In this document: positions 43,801 to 51,555 of the stretch, one piece after another | How the letters are laid out: each line of letters starts with the position of its first letter | How positions within the stretch are numbered: position 1 is the first letter of the stretch | Made by a program: the position numbers and the translations under genes | NCBI GenBank assembly: GCA_036264355.1 | Contig: DATARD010000216.1 | Location: 19,619-83,618 of the forward strand | Source of the DNA: UBA5704 sp036264355 | GTDB taxonomy: Bacteria; Acidobacteriota; Thermoanaerobaculia; Multivoradales; UBA5704 | Direction: 5' to 3' | DNA length: 64,000 nucleotides | Notes under the pieces: model-generated | The model's database searches: none | What the model was told of the DNA's origin: nothing | The model's input: only the letters and a program-made list of their open reading frames with translations

Positions 43801-46800
43801 GTGGTGCGCGGTCACCGCCAGCACATGATCGGTGTCTCCGAGCCGCAGCAGCACGCCGCGGATCAGCGGTCCGCGGGCGAGGTCGAACGGCCGCTGCGCC
43901 TCTTCGTTCTTGAGCCGCTCCGCGACGCGGTCCCGCACCGCATCCGGCAGCGCGCGCAGATCGACGCAGGCGATCGGGAGGCCGCGTGGAGCGCCGATCA
44001 CCTGCATCGGCTGGCCATCCACCGCCGTGAACGTCGTCCGCAGCACCTCATGGCGGCGCGGCAGCTCGTCGAAGCTCGCCTGGAGCACCGCCCGGTCGAG
44101 CGCCCCGCGCATGCGCACGGCGCCGAAGATGTTGTAGGCGGTCATGCCGGGGCGGAGCTGGTCGATGAACCAGAAGCGCTCCTGGCCGAACGACGGCGCG
44201 AGCGGCCCGCCGCGCTCCGCCTCCGGAATCCGCGTCATGGGAGGCGCGGGAGGCAGGCCGCGGCCGTGCAGCAACGCCTCCTCCAGGCTCTCCGCCAGCC
44301 CCGCGACGGTCGGCTTCTGGAACAGCGTGCGCACCGGCAGATCGACGCCGAACACCTCGCGCACCCGCGTCACCACCTGCGTCGCCAGCAGCGACTGCCC
44401 GCCGGCTGCGAAGAAGTCATCGTAGACGCCCACCGCGGGCACCTTCAACACCTCGGCCCAGATCCCGGCGAGCGACTCCTCGACCGGATTGCGCGCGGCC
44501 ACGAAGCCTTCCGCCGCGCCAGTCCAAGCCGCCGCGCCGGCCGCCTCCAAGGCCCGGCGGTCGAGCTTGCCGTTCGGCGTCAACGGCATCTCCGCGTGCC
44601 ACACGAAGACCGCCGGAACCATGTATTCGGGCAGCCGCTCCTTCAGATGCGCGCGCGCCTGCCGCTCCAGCGCCTCCGTCTCCGTCTCCGCTTCGGCGGT
44701 GCAATGAGCCACCAGCGCCTGCGATCCGGCTCCCGATCCTTCGAGCTGCGCCAGCACCGCCGCCTGGCGCACTCCGGGCACCGCGGCGAGCACCGTTTCG
44801 ATCTCGCCCAGCTCGATGCGGAAGCCGCGCACCTTCACCTGATGATCGATCCGGCCGAGGAAGTCGACGCTGCCATCGGTCAGCCAGCGGGCGCGGTCGC
44901 CCGTGCGGTAGAGGCGCGAGCCGTCCGCCAGCGGATCGGGCACGAAGACCACCGCGGTCCGTTCCGGATCGTGCAGATAGCCGCGGCCCACGCCGTCGCC
45001 GCCGACGCACAGCTCGCCCGCGACGCCGGCCGGCACCGAACGCAGCTCGGCGTCCACCACCATCAGGCGGGTATTGCGCAGCGGCCGGCCGATCGGCACG
45101 GTCGGCCTCCGATGCGCGCCGAGCTCCGGCAGGGTCGCCACCGGCTGATGGGTGACGTCGTCCGAGCACTCGGTCGGTCCGTAGGCGTTGAGCAGCGGCA
45201 CCCGGGGATAGACCTCCAGCCATTCGGCGGCGAGCGCGGGCGGCAACGCCTCGCCGGTCGGCACCAGCCAGCGCAACGCGGCGAGGGGAGGCCGTGCCGC
45301 GCCGCGCCGCCGCGCCTCGTCGACCATCAGGCGGAGCAGCGACGGCACCGTTTCGAGCACCGTGATCCCCGTCGCATTGTCTGCATCGAGCGCGTCGAGC
45401 AGCCGCGCCGGATCGTGCGCCACCTCGTCGGGCAGGATGCGCACGCGTCCGCCCACGAGCAATGCGGCGAGCATCTGCCAGACCGAGATGTCGAAGCACT
45501 GCGAAGCCGTCTGCGCCAGCACGTCCCGTGGCCCCAGCCCGAGCGCCGCGATCTTGGCGAGCAGATGGTTCACCATCCCCCCCTCCGCGATCGCCGCCCC
45601 CTTCGGCAGCCCGGTCGAGCCCGAGGTGAAGATCACATAGGCCAGGTCGGCCGGATCGACGGTCACAGCCCCCACGGTCGCCACGGCGTTGGGGTTGAAG
45701 CCTTCGCGCACCACCAGCTTCACTCGCGCCTGGGCGAGGATCTGCTCCTGCCGGTGCGGCGGATGCTCCGGATCGAGCGGCAGATACGCGGCGCCGGCCG
45801 CCAGCACACCGAGCACGATCTCCAGGAAATTCACCGACCGCGGCGCCAGCACGCCCACCAGGTCGCCGCGCCGCACGCCGGAGCCGGCCAGCGCACGGGC
45901 GATGCCTGCCGCGCGGTCTGCCAGCTCGCGGTAGGTCACCGCCCGCTCCTGATCCTCCGCCGCCACGTCGCCCGGCGTGCGCGCCACCTGCGCCGCCAGC
46001 AGCTCCGGGAAGCTCGCGCTTCCTATCGCGTCCGCCGTATCGTTCCACTCATAGCGCAGCGCCTGCTCCTCGGCCGCGGTGAGCAGCGGCAGCTCGCCCA
46101 GGGGCCGGTCCGGAGCCTCCGCGATCCCGTCGAGCAGCCGGCCGAACTGGCGGGCGATGCGCTCCACCGTCGTCGCGTCGAACAGCGCCTCGTCATAGCC
46201 GAACCAGCCGGCGAGACCTTGCGGCGTCTCGCGCATGTCGAGCTCCAGGTCCTCGCGCGACGTGCTCTCCATCACCTCATAGCGGCTGAGGCTCAACCCG
46301 CGCGCCGCCATCGCCGACGGCGGCACGTTCTGGAACGCGAACAGCACCTGGTAGATCGGATTGCGGCTCATGTCGCGCTCCACCCGCAGCATCTCCACCA
46401 GGTTCTCGAACGGCAGGTCCTGATGCTGGATCGCGCCGAGCGTGCGTTCGCGCACCTGGGCGAGCAGCTCACGCAGCGTCACCCTGCCGTCGAGGTCGGC
46501 GCGCAGCACCAGCGCATTGAACAGCAGGCCGATCAGCCCCTCCAGCTCCAGCCGGCTGCGGTTCGCCATCGGCACCCCGACCAGGAGCGAGCGCTGGCCG
46601 GTCAAGCGGTAGAGCAGCGTGTCGAGCGCCGCGAGCAGAATCATGTAGAGACTGGCGTCCTGCTCCTTGGCGACCGCCTTCAGGCGGGCCGTGAGATCGG
46701 TCGAGAACGCCATATAGCGCCGCCCGCCGGTGAAGCTCTGCAGCGCCGGCCGCGGATGGTCGACCGGCAGCTCGATCACCAGCGGCGCCCCCGCCACCTG

Positions 46801-47529
46801 GCTCCGCCAGTAGTCGAGCAGCGCGCCCAGGCTGTCGCCCTGGAGCACCTGCTGCTGCCAGGCGGCGTAGTCGCTGTACTGCACCGGCAGCTCCGGCAGG
46901 GGAGAGGGGAGGCCGGCGGTGAGCGTGTCATAGAGCGCCATGGTGTTGCGGAAGAACACGCCCACCGACCAGATGTCGCTGATGATGTGCTGCAAGACGA
47001 GGAGGAAGACCGACTCCTCGCCGGAGAGGCGCACCAGGCCCGTGCGGGCGAGCGGCGCGCGGGTGAGGTCGAACGGCATCTTCACCTGCGCATTGACCAC
47101 CCGCACCGTCTCCCGCTCGCGCCTCTCCGCGGGAAGGCCGGACAGATCGGTGACCGTCAACCGCAGCGCCGGCTCGGCATCGATCGCCAGCGCCGGCTCG
47201 CCGTCGCGCACCACGAACCCCGTGCGCAGAATCTCATGCCGGCGGGCGACCTCGGCGAGGCACCGCGCCAGCACACCCACGTCGAGCGCGCCGCGGATGC
47301 GCACCGCCCCGGGCACGTGATAGGCGGCGCTGCCGGGCTGGAGCTGCTCGATGAACCACAGCCGCTTCTGGCCGAACGACAGCACCGGCGCCACACCCGC
47401 CGGCCGGCGCGGAATCGCCGGCGGTGCCACCTCCCGGGCCGCCTGCCGGCGCTGCTGTTGCATCAGCTCCAGCAGCCTGCGCTGCCGGGCGGAAAGGCTC
47501 TCCAGGGGAGCCGCGAGAGTTTCTGTCAT
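40876..47529 (-). CDS. NRPS-B: C-A-T-C-A-T with acidic C-terminal docking tail
   Basis: 2217 residues from ATG 47529 (GAGG five bases upstream; a GTG at 47547 is also in frame). A helical leader (ARQRRLLELMQQQRRQ) precedes C1 with the altered active site QHIISDIWS (His181; first His is Gln, Gly is Ile). A1 ~507-995, pocket code DIWEVTADD; T Ser1046 (GGQS). C2 has HHIVYDVWS (His1242/1243, Gly is Val); A2 ~1590-2085, code DIWQITGDN; T Ser2149. I cannot assign these two near-identical pockets to an amino acid. No thioesterase; the protein ends in GGEVMEEGEL, an acidic tail of the kind bound by TubC-type docking domains, and NRPS-A has one. First gene of the operon, so these are probably the initiating modules; the starter-position C domain could add an acyl group. 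Confidence 0.92.
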   Translation of the reverse strand: MTETLAAPLESLSARQRRLLELMQQQRRQAAREVAPPAIPRRPAGVAPVLSFGQKRLWFIEQLQPGSAAYHVPGAVRIRGALDVGVLARCLAEVARRHEILRTGFVVRDGEPALAIDAEPALRLTVTDLSGLPAERRERETVRVVNAQVKMPFDLTRAPLARTGLVRLSGEESVFLLVLQHIISDIWSVGVFFRNTMALYDTLTAGLPSPLPELPVQYSDYAAWQQQVLQGDSLGALLDYWRSQVAGAPLVIELPVDHPRPALQSFTGGRRYMAFSTDLTARLKAVAKEQDASLYMILLAALDTLLYRLTGQRSLLVGVPMANRSRLELEGLIGLLFNALVLRADLDGRVTLRELLAQVRERTLGAIQHQDLPFENLVEMLRVERDMSRNPIYQVLFAFQNVPPSAMAARGLSLSRYEVMESTSREDLELDMRETPQGLAGWFGYDEALFDATTVERIARQFGRLLDGIAEAPDRPLGELPLLTAAEEQALRYEWNDTADAIGSASFPELLAAQVARTPGDVAAEDQERAVTYRELADRAAGIARALAGSGVRRGDLVGVLAPRSVNFLEIVLGVLAAGAAYLPLDPEHPPHRQEQILAQARVKLVVREGFNPNAVATVGAVTVDPADLAYVIFTSGSTGLPKGAAIAEGGMVNHLLAKIAALGLGPRDVLAQTASQCFDISVWQMLAALLVGGRVRILPDEVAHDPARLLDALDADNATGITVLETVPSLLRLMVDEARRRGAARPPLAALRWLVPTGEALPPALAAEWLEVYPRVPLLNAYGPTECSDDVTHQPVATLPELGAHRRPTVPIGRPLRNTRLMVVDAELRSVPAGVAGELCVGGDGVGRGYLHDPERTAVVFVPDPLADGSRLYRTGDRARWLTDGSVDFLGRIDHQVKVRGFRIELGEIETVLAAVPGVRQAAVLAQLEGSGAGSQALVAHCTAEAETETEALERQARAHLKERLPEYMVPAVFVWHAEMPLTPNGKLDRRALEAAGAAAWTGAAEGFVAARNPVEESLAGIWAEVLKVPAVGVYDDFFAAGGQSLLATQVVTRVREVFGVDLPVRTLFQKPTVAGLAESLEEALLHGRGLPPAPPMTRIPEAERGGPLAPSFGQERFWFIDQLRPGMTAYNIFGAVRMRGALDRAVLQASFDELPRRHEVLRTTFTAVDGQPMQVIGAPRGLPIACVDLRALPDAVRDRVAERLKNEEAQRPFDLARGPLIRGVLLRLGDTDHVLAVTAHHIVYDVWSRELLIRELGTLYEAFWNHRNHRNHRHRRPSPLPELAIQYADFALWQRRWLHGDVLAAQLDYWKNQLAGVTSGSELPSDRPRPPVQSFRGRRHLLSVPAATAAALKELSRRAGATLFMTLLAGFDALLHAYTGEDDVVVGSPIANRNRAETEALIGFFVNTQVLRTRLDGDPSLRQLMGRVRETALAAYAHQDLAFEQLVGTLRPSRDTARQPLFQILFNFLTNYQPIALELPELTLTPEANHSGAVQFDLIVSIYEAAGALHISADYSSDLFDSATMQRVMGHYAALLAAGVAEPEAPLSTLSWLPAGERQQLLAEWNDTAAGAPGGEAPLVPGLFAAQAAATPGAVAALCDGRSLTYAELDRSANRVAWRLRRLGIGPDAVVALLAERSLDYLTTVLAIWKAGGACLPLDRRHPAERLRRVVAQSGARLVLVERSFTRVLAAAGREGLATVEIGGHAVRLQEVEEVLAPGVGADEAGAPPAGILPDNLAYVIYTSGSTGVPKGVMVTHGGMANHLRAKIEALGLGADDIVAQTASHTFDISVWQLAAALLVGGGVRIFRDAIAHDPARLLDEVSRRGVTIFQTVPSLLAALLAEVGRAGGGLPPLDRLRWLISTGETLPADLARRWLAACPLPLLNGYGPAECADNVSHQPVAPGEAARLAQVPIGRPLRNLRLHVLGPGLRPVPLGVPGELCVGGAGVGRGYLNDPARTAESFVPDLCAAAPGERLYRTRDLVRHRPDGALEFLGRIDRQVKIRGVRIELGEIESVLLRHPGVREAVLLIKRSPQGDPWLVAFLVADPEVAREPARLRTFLGQMLPEPMLPNAFVVRDALPRTAGGKVDHRALDAIDILGVAAPGRENPFVAPRTPLEEQIAAIWAELLGAERVGARDNFFDLGGHSLLTTQLVSRLRAAFQLEVPLPTFFEDPTVAGLAQAIELARWAEEVARQAAGGGAAAQPGGEVMEEGEL

Positions 47530-47632
47530 TGCATCCTCATGGCACACGAGCTCTCAAGCTTGCTCATCGTTGCAGGACCCGCCCGTGGCCGAGGTCCAGA
47601 GCCGACACTCTACAAGGTGCGGCAGACGGCCA

Positions 47633-48049
47633 CTAGGGAGCCGCACACTTGCGACAGCGACGGCACGTCACTGTCTTCTCCCTGTGCTTCACCCCACCGC
47701 GTGCGACCGTGACGCCATTCCGCACGACCGTGACTGCACTACGCACGACCGTGACTGCATTGCGTATGACTGTCACTGCACTACGCACGACCGTGACTGC
47801 ATTGCGTACGACTGTCAGTGCACTACGTGCGACCGTGACTGCACTGCGTACGACTGTGACTGCATTACGCACGACTGTCACGGCACCGCTTGCGACTGTG
47901 ACCGCACTACGCACGGCAGTGACGCCCGCACGTGCGACAGGGACAGCACGACGCACGACCGTAGTGCCACTGCGTGCGACGGTCACCGCATCGCGCGCGA
48001 CTGTGATGGCATCCCGTGCGGCGGGGACGGCACTACGCACGACCGTCAC
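47633..48049 (-). CDS. Possible heptapeptide-repeat protein encoded by array 2
   Basis: 138 codons from GTG 48049, ten bases after the HNH stop on the same strand, ending at 47633 before the NRPS-B leader. It reads as (A)VTVVRNA/VTVVRSA repeated every seven residues, and closes with a Cys-rich KTVTCRRCRKC tail. Most unit-to-unit base changes are silent in this frame, though they are about as silent in a plus-strand frame (TALRTTV) because third positions coincide. No ribosome site or family. Treat as a hypothesis; it may be only a by-product of a stop-free 21-base repeat. Confidence 0.3.
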   Translation of the reverse strand: MTVVRSAVPAARDAITVARDAVTVARSGTTVVRRAVPVARAGVTAVRSAVTVASGAVTVVRNAVTVVRSAVTVARSALTVVRNAVTVVRSAVTVIRNAVTVVRSAVTVVRNGVTVARGGVKHREKTVTCRRCRKCAAP

Positions 48050-48057
48050 GCCAGAAC
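47701..48057. repeat. 21-bp minisatellite array 2
   Basis: Seventeen head-to-tail 21-base units, more diverged toward the right. Unit core: GCACGACCGTGACTGCACTA plus one base. Differences concentrate at unit positions 2, 8, 11 and 20, again a three-base rhythm. No spacers, hence not CRISPR. It lies between the HNH gene stop (48059) and the NRPS-B start (47529). Same unit length and clean-copy number as array 1, but a different sequence. Confidence 0.95.
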
Positions 48058-48058
48058 G

Positions 48059-48709
48059 TCAGGGAGGGACAGATCCAGGCAGCCGCGCTCCTGTGAGGCG
48101 CTCGAAGTCCTCGGCGATCCGGGAGAGATCAGCCTTGAGCCTGGAGATTTCAATGTACATCTGCTCGTTCTCGATGCCTTGGGATTCGAGAAGGCGGGGA
48201 GTGAGCGCGAGGAGAAGCTCCGACTTGACGGCGGCCTCGGAAAGGCAGCGTTCAATCGACCGCAGCACGAACTCCCGATACCGGACATCTTCCTCGTCGT
48301 TGAGCATCAGCAAATCGACGGCGATCTCTCCGGCGCGCAAAGTCGCTTGGGCCCGAGCTCCACGGTAACGCAAATGCTCTCTCATCCTATGATCACAGGG
48401 ATTGGGGAGCACGGCACCCTCTGACCATTGGGAATCCGTCGGCCAGAAGTCGCCTTTACGCCGGTTACAGCGATTGCAGCTATAGAAGAGGTTGCCGTAG
48501 GCGGAGCCGAGGTCGGGAAACCGCGAGGTGGGGCGGTAGTGGTCGACACCGAAGGAATCGGTGCCTGCCAGGCCGTCGGGCATCCGGCAGTAGACGCATT
48601 GGCCCGTGAACTCTAGCCGGAGATACGGTTTGTACTGGCGATAATCCGTGAAGGAAGGAGGCGTTTGGGCACGGAGGTGCCTTTCCTCCGGATATAGGAA
48701 CGGCCGCAT
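48059..48709 (-). CDS. HNH endonuclease
   Basis: 216 residues from ATG 48709; an alternative TTG at 48715 overlaps the previous stop (TTGA), so the two genes are translationally coupled either way. HNH fold: CVYC near residue 40, then FGVDHYRPTSRFP (catalytic His), LFYSCNRCNRRKGD (second Cys pair and third HNH position). The C-terminal half is helical (EVDLLMLNDEED-like, LTPRLLESQGIENEQMYIEISRLKADLSRIAEDFE). HNH proteins of this shape occur beside partner proteins in defence systems such as Septu (PtuB), but the partner here is not a recognisable PtuA ATPase. Role as a nuclease is supported by motif; target unknown. Confidence 0.8.
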   Translation of the reverse strand: MRPFLYPEERHLRAQTPPSFTDYRQYKPYLRLEFTGQCVYCRMPDGLAGTDSFGVDHYRPTSRFPDLGSAYGNLFYSCNRCNRRKGDFWPTDSQWSEGAVLPNPCDHRMREHLRYRGARAQATLRAGEIAVDLLMLNDEEDVRYREFVLRSIERCLSEAAVKSELLLALTPRLLESQGIENEQMYIEISRLKADLSRIAEDFERLTGARLPGSVPP

Positions 48710-48711
48710 GC

Positions 48712-49548
48712 TCAACCGGCCAAGCCGTATTTTTCTTGGATCTGCCGGGTGTGCTTCTCGGCTTCGTCAAGGCGCGAGGAGATGTCTTCCAAGGTCTGCC
48801 AGTCCATTGCGGCGACCCGAGGCAGAAGGGAGCGAACTCTTTCTGTGAGCGCCTCCAGGCGGCTCTCATCCGAGGCGGAGAATTCCTGATGGCCATACTT
48901 CCGGGCGAGGAGAGCGGCGCGCTCTTGGGCGATCCCCTCGAGAGCGTTTGTACCTCCCTTTACTTGAAGGTAGGAGGCCAGATCCAAGGTTTCGAGCGCT
49001 CCGGGGGCGATCGGACAGGAGAGCAGGCGAAGGCATTCTCGATCCAGGTCTCGAAGGACGTCGCCCAGATTGTCTGTTGCCACGTTCTCAGCAGTGACGT
49101 AGGCACTGGAGAGATAGATCTTGTGGGGGGCTTTCGGGCGAAAATGTTCTGCGCCGAGTGGATGGACGCCGAAGTTGAGGCTGTAGTGCCCACGGCTCCA
49201 AGTCCCATGGAGCTCCTGGGTGAACTCGTCTTCCATGTCCGAGAGAAATGCGATGACACGTTCGGCAAGGAGATGCTTGATCTTCGGCGGCTCCACCGGT
49301 AGAGCGTTGGAGTACGTCAAGAGCACATTGTTGGTGGCGGTCTGAGCCAAGTGCGCAAGCGTGCTCTCGGACAGCCGGTGGAGACGCTCGGCGATCTCGC
49401 CGATTTCCCGATAGCCTCGGGTCTTGAGGGAGAAACCGGAGGGTTCGACCTCCACTTGCCAAGCATCGTCTGTTCCGAGGGAAGCCTGGATCGTTCGTAT
49501 CGTTTCCGGGGAAAGGGTAGTGTCAACAGGGAAGCGGACTTGATACAT
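48712..49548 (-). CDS. Unknown partner protein of the HNH nuclease
   Basis: 278 residues from ATG 49548, with GGAG five bases upstream; longer in-frame starts lack a site. No family recognised. The N-terminal region is mixed alpha/beta (MYQVRFPVDTTLSPETIRT), the centre has ERVIAFLSDMEDEFTQELHGTW and YSLNFGVHPLGAEHFRPKAPH, and the last ~70 residues are predicted helical coiled coil (LARKYGHQEFSASDESRLEALTER... EEKHTRQIQEKYGL). No Walker motif, nuclease motif or membrane span is visible. Four-base overlap with the HNH gene marks a two-gene unit, which fits a toxin/effector plus sensor or immunity arrangement. Confidence 0.65.
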   Translation of the reverse strand: MYQVRFPVDTTLSPETIRTIQASLGTDDAWQVEVEPSGFSLKTRGYREIGEIAERLHRLSESTLAHLAQTATNNVLLTYSNALPVEPPKIKHLLAERVIAFLSDMEDEFTQELHGTWSRGHYSLNFGVHPLGAEHFRPKAPHKIYLSSAYVTAENVATDNLGDVLRDLDRECLRLLSCPIAPGALETLDLASYLQVKGGTNALEGIAQERAALLARKYGHQEFSASDESRLEALTERVRSLLPRVAAMDWQTLEDISSRLDEAEKHTRQIQEKYGLAG

Positions 49549-49777
49549 GGCTTCTCCGACGAGGTGGCTTGCCTGGAGCATGGTTCGGTGCCGAATCATG
49601 GAACGAGTATACAGGACACCCCTACCACTCCCCAGCCAGCGCCACTGCTCTACCTCTTCCGCACCGCCCGGCCCCCGCGCCGGTCGGCTTGCCGTCTCGC
49701 CCATCTTCCGGGATCTGATTGCCAGGCACCGGCTCGGGCGCAGACCGAGGAAGTAGGCCGCGTCGAGGGCTGAGCGC

Positions 49778-51481
49778 CTACTTCCCCCACCCCGTCCAGC
49801 CCGGCCCCCGCACCGCGCGGCCGGCTTTCGCTCCGGTCGGCTCGCCGTTCTTCAGCACCTGGACGCCGTTCACGAAGACATCGCGGACGCCGGTCGCGTA
49901 CTGGTGCGGTTTCTCATAGGTGGCGTGGTCCTCGATCTTGGCGGGATCGAAGATCACGAGGTCGGCGTAGTAGCCCGCTTTGAGCAGGCCGCGGTCGCGG
50001 ATTTTCAGATTGGTGACGGGGAGGGAGGTCAGCTTGCGGATGGCTTCTTCGAGGGGGATGATCTTTTCGTCGCGCACGTAGCGGCCGAGGAGGCGGGCGA
50101 CGTTGCCGTAGGCGCGGGGGTGGTCGTTGGACTTGAGGAAGACTCCCTCGGCGGACGGGGCTCCCGCGTCGGAGCCGAAGCTCAGCCAGGGGAGGGCGAT
50201 CTGGCGGCGGACGTTGTCCTCGGACATCAGGAAGTAGATGGTTCCCACCCGGCTGTCGTCCTCGATCACCAGGTCCATGGCGGTCTCTTCCGGCGTCTTG
50301 CCGCGCATCTTCGCCACCTCGGCGAGGGTCTTGCCGGTCAGCGGCTTCAAGGCGTCGTTCTTGAACGCCACGAGGAGGACGTTCTCCGCGCCGGCGGACA
50401 TCAGGAGGTTCTCCCAGTCGTCGGTCGGCGTCGTCATCTCCTTCTGGAGGCGGGCGCGGGTGGCCGGATCTTTCATCCGCTCCTGCCAGGCTTTGAGACC
50501 GACTTCCTGCACCCAGGGGGGCATGGCGGCGTCGAGGCCGGTGGCGCCGGCGGTGTAGGTGTACATGTCGGCGGTGACGCGGACGCCGGAAGCGCGGGCG
50601 GCTTCGATCTTCTGGATCGCGGCGTCGAGCTTGCCCCAGTTCTGCCGGCCGGCTGCTTTCAGATGGTAGATCTCGGCCGGAACGTGCGCCCGGCGGCCGA
50701 TGTCGATCAGCTCGTCGATCGCTTCGAGGAGGCGGTTGCCTTCGCTCCGCATGTGCGAGATGTACATGCCGCCGCTCTTGCCCGCCTCCTCGCAGAGGGC
50801 CACCAGCTCGTCGGTCTTGGCGTAGAAGGCCGGCGCGTAGATGAGCGACGAGCCGACGCCGAGGGCGCCTTCGTCCATCGCCTGGTGGACGAGCGCCCGC
50901 ATGCGCGCCAGCTCTTCGGGCGTGGGCGGCCGGTTGGCGTAGCCGACCTCGTGCACGCGCACGGTGGTGGCTCCCACGAAGGAGGCGAGATTCGGGGCGA
51001 TCCCCCGTTTCTCCATCTGTTCCAGGTACTCGCCGAGGGTCGTCCAGGTGACGTCATACTTGATGTCCCCCTCCTGCTCGACCACCTCCTTCTTCATCGC
51101 GTCGGAGTACGGACCCGTCGACCAGCCTTCGCCCATCACCTCCAGCGTCACCCCCTGCCGGATGTCGCTCTGCGCGCGCGGATCGGCGAACAGCGAGTCG
51201 GCCGCCCAGCTCAGCATGTTGACGAACCCGGGCGACACCGCGAGGCCGTGGGCGTCCACCTCGGTCTTCCCCCTGGCGCCGCCTAGATCGCCGACCTTGA
51301 CGATGCGGTCGCCGTTGACCGCCACATCGTCGGTGAACGGCTTGCCGCCGCTGCCGTCGTAGATCGTGCCGCCACGCAGGACGAGGTCGTACGTCTTTTC
51401 GAGCGGCGGAGCGGGGGAGCTCGGAGTCCCGAGCGTGACGAGGAGGGCGGCTGCGACCAGGGCGGCGGCGGGTGTGTTCAT
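49778..51481 (-). CDS. Exported N-acyl-D-amino-acid deacylase-family amidohydrolase
   Basis: 567 residues with a signal peptide (AALVAAALLVTLGTPSSPAP). Amidohydrolase TIM barrel: LVLRGGTIYDGSGGKP at the start, ISHMRSEGNRLLEAIDELI, YHLKAAGRQNWGK, LSFGSDAGAP and the terminal composite domain (GLLKAGYYADLVIFDPAKI). Family enzymes remove the acyl group from N-acyl-D-amino acids or process D-peptides in the periplasm. Unusually the usual first metal motif (GFIDVHxHxD) reads GFVNMLSWAADS, so the HxH pair is missing, while later His and Asp ligands remain; such NMLSW variants may bind a single metal. Monocistronic, about 70 bases from the toxin-antitoxin pair. Confidence 0.82.
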   Translation of the reverse strand: MNTPAAALVAAALLVTLGTPSSPAPPLEKTYDLVLRGGTIYDGSGGKPFTDDVAVNGDRIVKVGDLGGARGKTEVDAHGLAVSPGFVNMLSWAADSLFADPRAQSDIRQGVTLEVMGEGWSTGPYSDAMKKEVVEQEGDIKYDVTWTTLGEYLEQMEKRGIAPNLASFVGATTVRVHEVGYANRPPTPEELARMRALVHQAMDEGALGVGSSLIYAPAFYAKTDELVALCEEAGKSGGMYISHMRSEGNRLLEAIDELIDIGRRAHVPAEIYHLKAAGRQNWGKLDAAIQKIEAARASGVRVTADMYTYTAGATGLDAAMPPWVQEVGLKAWQERMKDPATRARLQKEMTTPTDDWENLLMSAGAENVLLVAFKNDALKPLTGKTLAEVAKMRGKTPEETAMDLVIEDDSRVGTIYFLMSEDNVRRQIALPWLSFGSDAGAPSAEGVFLKSNDHPRAYGNVARLLGRYVRDEKIIPLEEAIRKLTSLPVTNLKIRDRGLLKAGYYADLVIFDPAKIEDHATYEKPHQYATGVRDVFVNGVQVLKNGEPTGAKAGRAVRGPGWTGWGK

Positions 51482-51555
51482 CGGGTCTCCTTGGGAACGG
51501 ACGCCGGGATTGTATCCGAGCGGTCCGCCACCCGGGAGCGCTCACCGGATCCAGC

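Noticed and set aside
41086..47712. Plus-strand frame open for about 2200 codons antisense to NRPS-B, and similar long antisense frames across NRPS-A (for example 19261-24480)
   Set aside because: They follow from the near absence of TTA, CTA and TCA codons in the GC-rich sense gene; translations are low-complexity His/Arg/Gln-rich with no domain.
47701..48057. CRISPR or tRNA-like array
   Set aside because: No spacers and no conserved secondary structure per unit; simple tandem repeat.
49617..49645. Short minus-strand match to the LAGEW end of the sugar dehydrogenase repeats
   Set aside because: Only about seven codons; too short to call a gene remnant.
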